DNA from: Talinum fruticosum
Taxonomy: Eukaryota > Streptophyta > Magnoliopsida > Caryophyllales > Talinaceae
Direction of reading: 5' to 3'
DNA length: 64,000 nucleotides
Assembly: GCA_021018815.1 (NCBI GenBank)
Contig: JAITYX010000088.1
Coordinates: 2,021,501 to 2,085,500 of the forward strand
Shown here: in pieces, positions 35,263-47,450 of the stretch
Layout of the letters: every line of letters begins with the position of its first letter
Numbering within the stretch: position 1 is the stretch's first letter
Translations under genes and position numbers: made by a program
Notes under the pieces: generated by a model
Seen by the model: only the letters and a program-made list of their open reading frames with translations
What the model was told of the DNA's origin: nothing
The model's database searches: none

Positions 35263-36067
35263 TACTACAGGAACCACTATTAATTATGGTTAAAAACGAC
35301 ATTTAATGATGGTTAACAAGCACCGTGTATTTGGGCGTCGTTGTATGTAGCATTGTTAACTACGGTTCAACAACCCACATTCTCAATATTCAACATTTCA
35401 ACAATCTCAAACATTACCCACATTCTCAATATTCACATATTAACGCAAATACATTCAACATTTTACTATATATAAAACATTTTCTAAATATCTTAAAGCG
35501 AAAAATAAGAGAGGATAGAGATTCATACGTAAGGATTGACAACAGCAAAAGTGGGGAGAGGCTTGACAATGAGATCTACACGGCGAGAGACGAGAGGAAA
35601 CTTAAAAGAGATGAGAGGAAACTATAAAGAAATGAAAGATTAAGAGAGAGGAGAACTAGACGGCGAGAGTGAGGAGAGGCTTACTAATACAAGTCCACCG
35701 GTGGTGAGGAACGATTTCTAGATCGATGAGCGAGGTTCGTGGAGAACCGAAACGTAGAAAGCGATAAGATCGAGAGTTGTAAGTGGGGCGTGGAAACACT
35801 AGATTGCATTTTTATGTTGATTTGAAAGATATATGACGACGGTTCTATTACAAAACCGTCGTCATATGTCACATTTAACAACGGTTCTATTACAAAACCG
35901 TCGTCGGATGTCACATCTAACGACGGTTCAATTAGAAGAACTATAGTTAAATGTTTCAACATATGGTCTTGTTATTTACAAAAATGCCGCCAGATCCAGT
36001 TTTCATGACGGTTTGTCCTTTTAACCGTCGTTAAAGACCCATTGTTAAACGTGGTATCCGTAGTAGT
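35263..36067. mobile_element. CACTA-like MITE inside copia copy C gag
   Basis: Left end ACTACTACAGGAACCAC, right end (reverse complement) ACTACTACGGATACCAC; subterminal segments on both sides carry TTAACGA/ATGGTTAA variants. The interior matches 14045-14457. Near 35835-35935 it holds two tandem hairpin units built on ACGACGGTT...AACCGTCGT. No transposase frame. CAA flanks both ends (possible 3-bp duplication), but the outermost base is ambiguous. Confidence 0.65.
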
Positions 36068-38010
36068 CAACTTGGAGTGATGAAGAGTCGGATGACGATG
36101 ATGACACTCAAGATGAATCAAACTGTCTCATGGCCTTAATGGACTCGTAAGCTGAAACATTTGACATTGAGAAAACTAATCCTCGGGAGATAATCAACTA
36201 TTTCCTCAAATTCTAAGCAAGATTTAGCTAGATATATTTTTACCTTAGAGGAAAAGTCCAATTCCGATTCCTCTTTATTCAAAGAAAAACCAGAGTCTTT
36301 AAAATCTGAGAACAAGGTTTTGAAAACTAATTTGGAAAAACTAAGGCTGAGCATTAGGGTACCTAAGACTAGTTCTCAAGATAATGAGACCGAGTCGAGT
36401 GACTAAAACCGAGAATGAGCAACCAAAGATAAAAGTCACATACTCGAAGATTTTGGTTTAAAACTCGATCAAGGTCGAAAAACCTTGGCCTACTTCTTGG
36501 TTGTCGGCGTGGTTCTTTTAAAAAGAGTGACTTGGTTGCAACTCGAAACAATTGTTTTTTAAAAATGGTTCTCGAAAAATTTATTTTAGAAAAGCCGAGC
36601 ATGGTCCTATTCATTCAAAGAAGGAAATGACTCGAGCACCAAACTGTTAACCAAATGAAGTTTCCTTAGTTTGTTAATAAAAAAAGTCCTTCACAACAAG
36701 GAGACTTAATTTCCTAAGAAGAAGGGGCAGAATCAAACCAAGCCCAAAATAATTCAAATTTGGGTTCCCAAAAGTGCTCTTCCTCAAAAGCCGACCTCGT
36801 AAGGACAGTTGCTTGGGTTTGTAAAAGGAAGTGAAAAGGGTTAGTGCGTTTGTGTTTTGCAGGCACCTCGGACAAAAAAGAAAGATCATTGATATCTCGA
36901 TAGTAGTCATTCTAGACATATGTCTTGAGATTCAAGACTCTTTTCTGAGTTAGAAAAGATGAAAGGAGGAAAGGTCCCCTTTGGAGACAACAACAAGGGA
37001 AAGATTGTAGGTATTGGAAGAGTTGGTCACAGGTGACAACATAGTAAGCCCATTCCACCTAGTCAAAGGGCTCAAATACAATCTTCCGAGTATCTCCCTG
37101 CCGTATGACAAAGGACAAGAGGTAGGGTTCACTCACACCAATTACTCCATAAATGATGCTACTTCAAATAAGATAAAGCTATATGGTGTGAGGTCATGTA
37201 ACACTTGTATCATTTCTCTTACTTATTCTACTAAGAACTTCTCATGTTTAAAAGCCTTTGTCAACAATGAATCGTGGACATAGCATCGTAGGTTAGGCCT
37301 TATTAGCATGCTTACTATTAAGAAATTAGCTTCATAAGGGTTAGTCTGAGGAGTATGTAAGTGCAATTTTAAGAAAGATAAAATTTGTGATGCATTTACA
37401 AAAGGAAAACAAGTCAGATCTTCATTTAAGCCATTCAAATTGTTTCCACCTCAAAAATGCTTGAATTAATTCATATGAATTTATGTGGTGAAATCCCGTT
37501 AAAAGCTTAGAAGGTAAATCATGTGTCCTTGTTATTGTTGACGATTTTTCAAGATTTACCTGGGTTTGTTTTCGGACAAACAAGAATGAAGCCTCGAAGA
37601 GTTCACCAAGGTCTGCAGGAAAATTCAAGTTGAGTCCGAGACTCGGATTAGAAAGATAAGAATTGACCATGGAAGGGAGTTTAACTACTTAAAATTTATT
37701 GATTTATGTGACAAGAATGGTATCTCCCACAACTTCTCTATGCCCGAATGCCTTAACAAAACGGAGTGGTGGAAAGAAAGAACATAACTCCGGAAGACAT
37801 TGAAAAGATAATAATGATTGAAAACCGTCTTCCTTACTATTTTTAGGTTGAGGTAGTGAACATAACAAATTGCACACTCAACGAGATGCGTCATTTGACC
37901 ATACTCGAAGAAAACACCCCGTGAGCTATACAAGGGAAAGAAGCCTAACATCTCATACTTCAAGCCTTTCAAGTGTAAGTTCTTTATGCATAACAATGGT
38001 AAGGATCATT
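36068..38010 (+). pseudogene. Copia copy C: gag C-terminus, protease, integrase
   Basis: Gag tail WSDEESDDDDDTQDESNCLMAL near 36070-36140 and an acidic block. Protease SHSRHMS near 36905 (DSG degraded); GLKYNLPSISLPYDKGQEVGFT at 37065-37130; the integrase zinc finger HRRLGLISMLTIKKLAS near 37280-37335; IHMNLCGEIPLKSL near 37470; and the IRIDHGREFNYL-like second Asp block near 37655. The CKFFMHNNGKDHLTKFDARSNEGIF region is near 37970-38045. Numerous frameshifts. Confidence 0.7.
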
Positions 38011-38445
38011 TGACTAAGTTTGATGCTAGGTCAAACGAAGGTATATTTCTTGGTTACTCCTTACATAGTAAAACTTACTCGCATTTGCAACAAAAAGACT
38101 AATAAAGTGGAAGAAAGTATCCAAATTATTTTTGATGAAGTTGACAATGGCAGGTTAAGCGAATCTACTTTCTCGGATTTCAAGTTGAACAGAGATGTTG
38201 ATGACATAGTTGAAACCGAGCAATCGGAATTATTTTAGCATTTGCATCTAGCATGAACATTAAGTTATATCAAATGGATGTGAAATGTGCATTTTTAAAT
38301 GGTTATATTTAAGAGGAAGTTTATGTGGAGCAACCCTCTGGATTTGAAAACTCTCATTTTACAAATCATGTTTTTAAATTACAAAAGGTTTTATACGGTT
38401 TAAAACAAGATCCAAGAGCTTGGTATTTATATGTTTTCCTCCTTT
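38011..38445 (+). pseudogene. Copia copy C: integrase tail and RT fragment, truncated
   Basis: 38020-38238 carries EGIFLGYSLHSK-like text and NKVEESIQIIFDEVDN. RT text follows: LYQMDVKCAFLNGYI near 38265-38310, [33 protein letters not shown] near 38365-38430. A large RT N-terminal part is missing between them, and the element ends abruptly near 38445. Confidence 0.75.
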
Positions 38446-41417
38446 TGATAAAAGGAATTTGTAGGAACCACAACCTGGGTGGACCCCGACCGAGCTTCCC
38501 TATGAGCCCCTTTTTTTGGCGTTTTCTTGGCATTTTGGAAAATGGGGTTTGAAAAGGGTTTTGAAAGATGAATTTTAGAATATAGGGACTGATCTCTTAT
38601 TAAGAGTTATGAATTTTATTAAGTCAAATTAATAGATTAAATCGGATTGAATTGATTGGCGTTTTATTAATCATTTTATTTTATAAATAATTTTCAGAAT
38701 TCCCGAGATATTATCTCCTAATTAAAGAAATAAAAGAAATTAGAAATTAGGTTCCGTCCCGAAGCTTTAGGGACAGATCGGTGTGAAAACACCGGTCCGG
38801 ACCCAAGCCTCAACCGCCGACCACCCGATCCGCACACGACGGTTGCCGGCGCCGGCCAAGGGCCCAGGCTAAAACAGTTAGCCTTAGCCTATGGCCTAGC
38901 GAGATAGATCCAAATTCTTTTTTTTTTTTTTTTTTACCATACAACCGAGAAAATAACCGAGGTGCACTTTTAATCAGAATAATGCAAAAAAAGGGAGTCG
39001 CCAATCAACTTTTAGGAAGAAAACTAATAAAAACAAAAGCTTGCTCTTCCAATCTTAGTATAGGAAAACTAAGAATAAAAGAGGCTAAAATTGACTCCAT
39101 CGGTCTTTGAGCCGAGAATCGGATCCGGGGAAGGGTAGGAAATGTAGAGAAAACTCTTTCATTCCGCTCGTCCGAAGACATCCATTACTAGTTTGAGTAG
39201 TATAGTAAAATAATGTGCTAAACACAAACATAAAACATGCTAAACGATAATAAAGAGCAACCAAATGGAATTAAAGGAAAGTAATAAAGAAAGCGATAAA
39301 GATAGAAAAGCGAAAAACTTAAAAATTACATTTGGCGGGGAGGAATTGAAAAAGCGATTATGTCTCTTTTATCCACAATACGGAAAGTGATAAATAAAAC
39401 ATAAATTAAATAACTCGTTTAAAGGCTGAACGATTGTCCTCGGGTTGTCCCACCTTGCTGATCCGAATCTCTTGATGCGACAACGACAAATCAAAGAAAG
39501 GGCTTGTTTTTGTGGATTATGTAAAAGGTGAATGTGTAAGTAGTAGGAAGGATCGGTTGAATAGGCGCCTAGAGATCGGAATAACCGAATATTCTTTAGC
39601 TTTTCAATGGTGGTAAGTAGAGAAAAGATGAATATTTGATATTAATTTCGGCAGAGTAACGTTTAGGTAGGAGTGCTCCGGTTAGCTTTCCGTAGCATTA
39701 CGCGTAGGAGAAAGCCATATGGGAATGAGAGACAAGGCTCTCTCTATATAGGGAGAGACCTAGGTCACAAATGACCTAGGGTTTACACTCGGCCAACCGT
39801 CCAAGCAGCTGCAAACAAACCGGGTCAAAATCTCATAAGATTACAAGGATAGAACCGGATAAAGTCGTCCAAGCAGCCACATGCATGGGGTTTCATGCCC
39901 TAGCGTGTTTCCAAGGGATTCTCTAATCCAAAGTGCGGGGTTTCATTGCAGGTACCAACCACGACGTAGTTTTGAGGGGAAAATTTTGTAGTCTCGTGTG
40001 GATTGTTTTATGGAGCTTAAAAGCAGCACTTTGATGCTCGTGATCATGAAATGCAACATTTTAATGTCGTCTTCGGGCCTTCAGCTCCTTGCTTTGCCAC
40101 TAACAACAAGTGACTCATGATAAGGCATAAACTATAATTTGTACAAAGATTAAGCATAAGTATAGACTATAGTCCGGTAAACTACGACAACGACACTTAA
40201 CCCTTGATACCCCAACTAAGTTGTCGCTGCGAGCCTCTAAGTCCTTAACGGACCTTTGCTTCAAATCTTCAACATCTTTACATAAAACAAAATAAGAAAT
40301 CATTTTCGAAATGTGAGCCAAAGCTCGTAATGCCCTAGACCTACTTTCCACTGCGCTAATCATCGGCTAGCGGTTTATTTAGACTAAAATCGGTGATTAC
40401 GGGTTTGGGGCGTTACATCCAATTCTTGGATCGTCCAAAAGAAAGGGGATTTTTGGATCGACCCAAGGCAAAAGGCTATTTATTTAGCGCTAGGGGTTCT
40501 TTGTGGTTTATCGGCTCTTATCGCACCAATCAAACACGGTTCGAAATCCAAATCCTCAAACAGGACTCGGATTTCATCATCGCGCTAACAAAATAAAATA
40601 AAGAATTAAACAGATAAGAGATGACACTTTTTAGGTGTCTATAGTTAGGCCCCGCTTTGACCGAGTCTAAAAAGACGAATGGTCAAAGTAGACATTAAAG
40701 GGTACTTGCCGCGATTTTTTATGTTAGTTATTGTGTAATACTTGGAATTGGTTGTAATCGAACCTGGACTCCAAAATGGGGTCGGGGATTGTGACGTATG
40801 CGTTCTAAAGTCCGGTAAGAGGGTCCTAAGTTTTGCTTGATCAAAGCCTCGAAGCTTGGTATATTTTGATGTTGAAACTTCAATTGTTCTTTGATCCGAA
40901 GCCCGACTAAATGATCTGCTGTACTAACATACTTGTTCGTGTATAATCAAACTGACGAAAGTTTGGTAAGAGTGTTTTACCCGAATAATTTAGCCGCAAA
41001 TTGATCGAAAAATTTGATCCGAAAAGTTGATTGGTGGGTCCGAAAACTCCCACCTACATACACGAGAGACCAAGGAGTCACATGTTACGGTTGCTTGAGA
41101 CTCCACAAGCTAGGTGGACAGAGCTAGGGCTACAAAGTTGTCACCGATGGGGCACCACGGCACCTTCCGGCCGGCGTCGGCCAGCCTTTGGCGAGCCTGG
41201 CCGCAGCGTGCTTCGTTGGATTCCCTTGGTCTCCCACTACTTGCTTGACTCTTGTCTCATATGGTTGGCCGACTTGACCGAGTTTGCCTACAAAAGGCGT
41301 GCTTGGTGTGTTCATTTTGCACACTTAATCCTCTTCTTGCTCTTGCATTCTTCTTATGTTCTCTTGATTTGCTTCTTCTTGAAAACTCGTTGGTTCTCAA
41401 AGTCTATTCTTCCAAAA
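38446..41417. repeat. Unclassified repeat-like non-coding DNA
   Basis: AT-rich sequence without supported genes. Features seen: a poly-T tract at 38919-38935; AAAAAAAGGGAGTCGCCAA near 38986, a motif common in plant gypsy elements; and GACACTTTTTAGGTGTCTA near 40623 followed by GGCCCCGCTTTGACC, resembling LTR/leader text of a different gypsy family. Element boundaries could not be set. Short open frames (38810-39004, 40115-40363, 40393-40596, 41031-41510) have no recognisable domains. Confidence 0.4.
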
Positions 41418-41576
41418 TGTCTAGGAGAAAGGCGCATCCTGCGAGGGAGGTCTAGAGTCGACAAACTTGTGCAAGACAACTTCCCGGAACGAGGAATGGC
41501 GTCTTCGTAACGAGTGGAACTCAAGTGACCTCTTAGTGGAGGCCGAGAGCCATGTTTCTTCACTTGCTATCAATCC
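41418..41576 (+). pseudogene. Plant-mobile-domain gene, N-terminal fragment (interrupted)
   Basis: ATG at 41418 gives MSRRKAHPAREV; a second frame from 41467 reads RNEEWRLRNEWNSSDLLVEA and SSLAINPS up to the copia D insertion. The downstream part resumes at 52320 and contains a plant mobile domain. The join at the TTCGG duplication is certain at DNA level, but the reading frame is only plausible. Expression as a gene is unlikely with 10.7 kb inserted, unless the insert is spliced out. Confidence 0.45.
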
Positions 41577-41581
41577 TTCGG
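41577..41581. repeat. Target-site duplication, left (copia D)
   Basis: TTCGG immediately before the LTR start TGAAGACTC; identical to 52315-52319. Confidence 0.9.
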
Positions 41582-42362
41582 TGAAGACTCGATACATCGC
41601 TCTATATATTTCGAGTCATGCAAAAAGAATCGGGTATAACGATGTCATTCATATAGTGTTTTGATTCCAAGGCATTCTCTGTGTCTTAGAAACTTACTTG
41701 AGTGAAATAGTATCTTTTCTATGCGATTCGGCCTTCACTTATCTCTTTAATCGCTTTTCGATTAGCGACTCGGAAAACTTGTTCTTTATTCCGAGTCCAC
41801 TCTCTCTCAGAATCGACTTATGATTATTTACTCTATTGATTGCAAAGTCAGCATTCATAGTTCTTTTCGTGCTTAGTCTACATCAAGTGTTTCCCACTCG
41901 ATATTTGTTGATAGAACTTGATTCATTGCTTAAGACTAAGTCTTATGGAATTCCGAGTATCATGGATATTAGACTCGAAAGTTCCATTTCTTTTCGACTC
42001 GGATAATCTGTTTGTTAATTATCATGATTATTTTTATTATCCGTGTCTAACCTTGGACCAAAGTATTTTATACTTTGAGAACCGAAAGGTGTTTTACTTT
42101 TGTAGGTTATTCAATCGAGGATATCTTTTCAAATTACAAAAGTAGCCGGCTTGAACATCAAATCACCAGCGAGATATAGCTTTTCACCATCCCTCGCTCT
42201 AGTCCCGGAAGATTGTGTCGGAAGCCATGCGCTTCCATATCCGGAAAATTAGAAGGTCAAGCTTAACGATGGTTTTCACCACACTTTTCAAGACACAACC
42301 GATGGTTTTGGGACTTCCAAGAGAGTTAAACCGTTGTCCAACGACCATATTTTCAACGGATA

Positions 42363-42381
42363 CTTTCGAGTGACTCGAAAG
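42363..42381. promoter_or_regulatory. LTR palindrome upstream of TATA
   Basis: Perfect inverted repeat with 9-bp arms around a single G. The homologous site in the antisense LTR at 5509-5531 is also palindromic with 11-bp arms, so the symmetry is kept although the sequence differs. Confidence 0.5.
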
Positions 42382-42451
42382 CCCTTATCAACGGTCACGA
42401 GAGGACTCTCGGTCAGCGAGATGAAGATAACGGCTACTCTGCCTGGTTATC

Positions 42452-42459
42452 TATAAATA
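42452..42459 (+). promoter_or_regulatory. Copia D 5' LTR TATA box
   Basis: TATAAATA in the GGTTATCTATAAATAGAAG block shared by both LTRs and the other copies. Confidence 0.6.
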
Positions 42460-43100
42460 GAAGCCACTTCACAAGACTTGAAGAAAGCGAAACATACCGT
42501 CAATACTCCAACTTGAACAAAGTTATTGTATTTACTTTCAATCTTCAACTTACAACTCCCACTCTGTAATTCATTACTTTCCGAGTTGTAAGGTCTTGTA
42601 CTCGATTACAAACACTTCTTACATTCTTTGTAAGGTCCCTTGACTAAGCTGTAAGGGTTAACTCAGCTTAGTTGTCCCTAGCTGTAAGGGTTATCTCGAC
42701 TAGGAAGTACTAGATCGAGATAAGGGAACTTCGAGTCTAGGAAAACTTGTATAGAGTTGTCCAAGGGAGCAACTCGGGTTCCGTCAAGTTCACGGTATTT
42801 TGTGGACTCAAAATAGTGGATTTGACTTCGTGTCTGGATTGACACGGGCCGTGGTTTTCTGCCCCAGGAGGGTTTCCACGTAAATTCTCCGTGTTCTAGT
42901 TACGAGTTCATTCTAGACTCGAGACAGACCTGCTGAACGTGTTTACTTTGATTCATTACATTACGAGTCCAATTTTTTTTGACTCGAAAGCTGTCTTTGA
43001 TTCTACTCTGTCAAAAGGGTGTGTGCTTTCACAAAGAATTTTTCATCACCCTATTCACCCCCTCTAGGGTGACTCGAGACTCTCCCGAGCAAACCTTCAA

Positions 43101-43113
43101 TTGGTATCGAGCC
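43101..43113 (+). other. Primer-binding site, copia D
   Basis: TTGGTATCGAGCC one base after the LTR end. The initiator tRNA-Met complement would read TGGTATCAGAGCC, so the difference is a lost A at a CAG. Confidence 0.75.
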
Positions 43114-43158
43114 TAGCCTTTCGAAAGGATCTAACGAGTCCAAAAGTTTAAAGATTAG

Positions 43159-44900
43159 ATGGCTCGGAACACCGGAGAGTTCGACGAAGGTAGATCTTCC
43201 AACAGGGCACCAAAATTCAAAGGTTCAAATTTCGGTCACTTGGAAGAAGCCGATGGAATGTTTCCTTATGGATCACGACGAAGAAGTATGGGAAATCATA
43301 CAACAAGGGAACTACATCCCAACGAAGACAGATGAATTCAGAATTCTTCCAAAGACAAAGGCTGAGTTCACGTCGCGAGGCGAGAAGTTCGAAAGAACTT
43401 CAAAGCCATGAACATCCTCATGTGCGCCATAAGCTCGGAAGAATATAATCGAGTCTCTGCCTGTGACTCTGCTAAAGAAGTGTGGGACACTCTGGTCAAC
43501 ACCTACGAAGGTACAAGTCGGGTGAGACAAGCGAAGATCGGCTAGTATCTTCACAAATATGAGCTTTTTAAAATGGAGCCGAAGAGAACATTACTCGGAT
43601 GTTCATACGCTTCACCGAGATCACCAACAATCTCAAATCTTTGGGAAAGAAAATCTCCCATGAAGAAATGTGCCGGAAAATTCTCGAAGCCTACCCAGAA
43701 ACGATGGGGTCCGAAGGTAGCTGCCATAGAAGAGGCTCGGAACCTCTCAATCTTGAAGCCGGACGAGCTCATAGGAAAGCTTCGACCCATGAGATACATC
43801 CGGAAGAAGAAGATGCTTGAGGGTACTTCCAAAAAGAACATCGCTCTTAAAGCCTCGGAATCCAAAGAAGCAAGTCCAAGCTCCTCGACTCGAGAAGATG
43901 ATCCCATGGCACTCATTGCAAGAGGCTTCAAGAGAATGATGAAGCACAAAAGATGGGATAAAAGGCCAAAAGAAGAATTCTACAAAAAGGACAAGAGAGA
44001 CGAGAAAAGGTAAGTTTTCTTCACCCACAAAGTTATCCTTGTCTAAAAATTCTGGATGTTTTGAATGTGGCAGCAAAGACCACATAGTCAAGGACTGTCC
44101 AAAACGAAGAAGGGACAGGGAAGAAGAAAAAGGCCATGATGGCAACGTGGAGTGATGAGGATTCATCCGAAGAGGACGAAGACTCGGATGACTCAAAGTG
44201 TCCGATGGCGATCATCGACTCGAAGCGAAAAGGAGTCGGATTCGGACACGGACTCGAACAATGAGGAAACTAATCCTCAAGAGGTAATAAACTATTTCCT
44301 CAAATTCTCCAAAGTTGATTTAGCTAAATACATCTTTACTTTGGAAGAAAAGTCCAATTCGATTCTTCTCATTTCAAGGAACAACTTGAGTCAATCACTT
44401 CGAGAGTACCTTTTTAAAAAATGAATTGGAAAAGCTGAGATCGACACTCGAGAGAACTCAAGACAAGTGCTCATACTAATGAGGCCGAGTCCGAGTTACT
44501 CGAAAAAGAAAATGAGCAAGCGAAACGAAGCTCATTGAGTCTCAAAATCTGGTTTTGAAGTTTTCTCAAGGACAGAAGAACCTTGATATGCTCTTAGGAT
44601 CACAATGTGTCTCATTTCGAAAAGAAGGTCTTGGTTTCAACAAAGAGGAAGAATCTAATTCTTACTCGGAATTGTTCAAAAGGATTCCGAAGCTGTTAAG
44701 TTCAAGAAGGTTGAGCATGGTCCCATTCATAAAAATGAAAGGAGGACTAAACCCGGACCTATCTACAAAAAGAAACCATTTTCTCCTGTTTCAAAAGGAA
44801 AGGTTTTTAAAAGGAAAGAGACACGGACTCGGTTCTACGAAAGAAGAAGACTCGGAATCGGACTAAACCCAAAGTCATTCAAATCCGGGTTCGAAGCACC
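43159..44900 (+). pseudogene. Copia D gag (frameshifted as read)
   Basis: ATG at 43159 (MARNTGEFDEGRSSN). Order: EVWEIIQQGNYIP near 43288-43320; SAKEVWDTLVNTYEG near 43470-43512; FIRFTEITNNLKSLGKKI near 43602; GPKVAAIEEARNLSILKPDELIGKL near 43710-43785; RGFKRMMKHKRWDKRP near 43922; zinc knuckle CFECGSKDHIVKDC at 44058-44099 (perfect CX2CX4HX4C); acidic ESDSDTDSNNEETNPQEVINYFLKFSK tail; and a long coiled-coil-like segment to about 44900. Forms the virus-like particle. At least six frame changes, several at CG dinucleotides. Confidence 0.85.
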
Positions 44901-44929
44901 TTCTTCCTCGGAAAAGGACCACGGTAAGA

Positions 44930-45400
44930 AATGTTACTTGGGTTCGTTAGAGGAAGTGAGAAGGGTTAGATTTTCTCTGTTTTGCGGAGTCACTCGAAAA
45001 AGATCAAAGGACACCGGTACTGGACAGCGGATGTTCTCGACATATGTCGGGTGACCAAGGACTCTTTTCGAGTCGGAGTCATATAAAGGAGGAAAGGTGA
45101 CCTTTGGTGATGACAGCAAGGGCAAGATAGTGGGCATTGGGAAGATTGGTAATGGAAACAATCCGGTGAGCCCAGTCTACCCGGTCAAAGGACTAAAATA
45201 CAACCTACTTAGCATCTCCCGACTTTGTGACAAAGGTCAAGAGGTAAGATTCACTCAATCCAAGTGCTACATCACGGATGAGACCACCAAAGAGGTAAAG
45301 CTCTCGGGTAAGAGATCGGGTAATACCTACATCATCCCTCTTTCGACCCAAGTCGGAACTTATCATGTTTAAAAGCATATCTTCAAGATGATTCTTAGAT
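44930..45400 (+). pseudogene. Copia D protease region
   Basis: LDSGCSRHMSGDQGLF, with active-site DSG at 45023-45031, then TFGDDSKGKIVGIGKIG and VKGLKYNLLSISRLCDKGQEVRFT (45097-45372). This is the standard copia aspartic protease and the start of the GAG-pre-integrase domain. One frame change lies between the active site and 45097. Confidence 0.85.
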
Positions 45401-46480
45401 TTGGCATCGTAGATTAGGTCATATTAGCATGCATACTATCAAAAAGCTTGCATCTCTTGGTCCGGTTAGAGGATTACCTAAGCGTGCTTTTGAGAAGGAT
45501 AAAGTATGTGGAGCATGCACCAAAGGGAAACAAGTCGGATCCTCATTCAAATCTCTCGAAGACAGTTTCCACATCCAACGTGCTTGAATTACTACACATG
45601 GACTTATGTGGTGAAATCCTCGTAAAGAGTCTCGGAGGTAAATCTTACATACTTGTTATTATTGATGATTTTTCAAGATTTACCGGGTGTGTTTTTCGAA
45701 GCATAAGAATGAGGCCTTCAAGGAGTTCAGCAAGCTCCGTAGAAAGATTCAAGTTGAGTCTCGGACTCAGATTCAAAAGATTCGAACCGACCATGGAAGG
45801 GAGTTCGACTACTCGGAATTCTCGAGTTTTGTGACAAGAATGGAATTTCTCACAACTTCTCAGCACCCGAACTCCTCAACGGAATGGAGTAGTTGAGAGA
45901 AAGAACAGAACCCTTGAAGAAATAGCAAGGACGATGATGATTGAACACAACTTGCCTTACTATTATCGGGCGGAGGCGATAAACACAGCCAACTACACTC
46001 TCAATCGACGCCTCATCGGACCCATTACGAAGAAAACACCTTATGAGCTCTACAAAGGAAGGAAGCCAAATATTTCCTATTTCGAGATCTTTCGGATGTA
46101 AGTGCTTTGTCCACAACAACGGTAAGGATCATCGACCAAGTTTGATGCTCGGTCGAGACGAAGGAATTTTTCTAGGTTACTCTACTCATAGCAAAGCTTA
46201 TCGTATATTCAACAAGAGAACTAACAAAGTGGAAGAAAGTATCCACGTAGTGTTTGATGAGCTTGAACAGGGAAAACCAAGTGAATCTTCTTACTCGGAA
46301 CCGAAGCTCGGAAAGGATGATGACGAAGATGAGTCTATAAAGACTCGAAGGAGACCACTCGAACGAGGAAGCTCGAGAATGAGACAACTCCGGAGGTCGC
46401 TCCGAAGCGAGCAAGTCAATGAAGAGGATCACACGGAACAAGCTTCGAAGAACAATCAATTCAACCATCAAACCTGGTGA
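45401..46480 (+). pseudogene. Copia D integrase
   Basis: HHCC zinc finger HRRLGHISMHTIKKLAS...CGACTKGKQ (45403-45530), then the catalytic core: ELLHMDLCGE (first Asp, near 45602), RTDHGREFDYSEF (second Asp, near 45790), and ERKNRTLEE (Glu, near 45897). The C-terminal GCKCFVHNNGKDH, DEGIFLGYSTHSKAYRIFNKRTNKVEESIHVVFDE block follows (46100-46260). Frame changes near 45555, 45690, 45890 and 46095. Confidence 0.85.
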
Positions 46481-47450
46481 ATCAAAGAACTGGTAAAGCA
46501 TTCAAATTTACTTCCAGGCATCCCCAAGAAAACATTATTTCGATATCAACGAGTGGAGTAAGAACTCGCTCTTCTCTTCATAATCTATGTGCATTCACTG
46601 CATTCATTTCTCTGATCGAACCCAAAAATGCACTAGAGGCCCTTAATGAACCCGAATGGGTAGAGGCCATGCAAGAAGAGCTAAATCAATTCGAGAGAAA
46701 CCAAGTCCGGACTCGACCAACCGACCCTCCGACCACCCGAGTTATAGGAACCAAATGGGTTTTCAAAAACAAAGCTGGATGAGGGTGGAATAGTTGTCGA
46801 AACAAGGCTAGACTTGTAGCTCGGGGTTACAATCAAGAAGAAGGAATTGATTGTGGGGAAACCTTTGCACCGAGTAGCAGAATTGAAGCCATTAGAATAC
46901 TTGTTGGCATTTGCATCCTGCATGCATATTAAATTATATCAAATGGATGTTAAGTGTGCCTTTCTCAACGGTCTTATTGAAGAAGAGGTCTATGTCGAGC
47001 GACCTCCTGGTTTTGAAAACTCGGAATTTCCAAATCATGTTTTCAAACTTCAAAAGGCTCTCTATGGTCTTAAACAAGCCCCTAGAGCTTGGTATGAAAG
47101 AGCGAGCGACTTCTCGGTTCAAAATGATTTCAAAAGAGGTCGGATCGACAAGACTCTATTCATAAAGACCAAAGGGAAAGATTTTCTCATTGTTCAAATA
47201 TATGTTGATGATATTATTTTCGGTGCTACTAATGAATTTACGTGCGAGAATTTTACGAGTTGATGAGCCAAGAGTTCCAAATGAGCATGATGGGAGAACT
47301 CAATTTCTTCCTTGGGCTGCAAATCAAACAAAACAAAGATGGAATCTTTGTCCATCAATCAAAGTACACCAAGGAACTGCTGAAGAAATACAAACTTCAA
47401 GATGCAAAGCACGCATCTACTCCTATGAGCGAGCGAGTATAAAACTTGAC
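46481..47450 (+). pseudogene. Copia D reverse transcriptase
   Basis: ALNEPEWVEAMQEELNQFERNQV near 46630-46700, VIGTKWVFKNK, KARLVARGYNQEEGIDCGETFAP near 46805-46870, LLAFASCMHIKLYQMDVKCAFLNG (first catalytic Asp near 46945), [23 protein letters not shown] near 47034-47101, and the catalytic YVDD at 47201-47212, followed by FYELMSQEFQMSMMGELNFFLGLQI (47250-47325). Full set of copia RT motifs with four or more frame changes. Confidence 0.9.

Larger units (their letters stand above)
41582..43099 (+). repeat. Copia D 5' LTR
   Basis: 1518 bp, TGAAGACTC...ACCTTCA. TATA at 42452-42459; a palindrome CTTTCGAGT-G-ACTCGAAAG at 42363-42381 about 70 bp upstream of the TATA; conserved GGAGGGTTTCCACGTAA near 42867. 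It pairs with 50796-52314. Confidence 0.93.

Noticed and set aside
38810..39004. Antisense 64-codon gene
   Set aside because: Contains a poly-Lys run from the T tract at 38919 and no domain; shadow of repeat DNA.
43101..43113. tRNA-Met gene
   Set aside because: Only the short primer-binding complement is present; no cloverleaf is visible around it.
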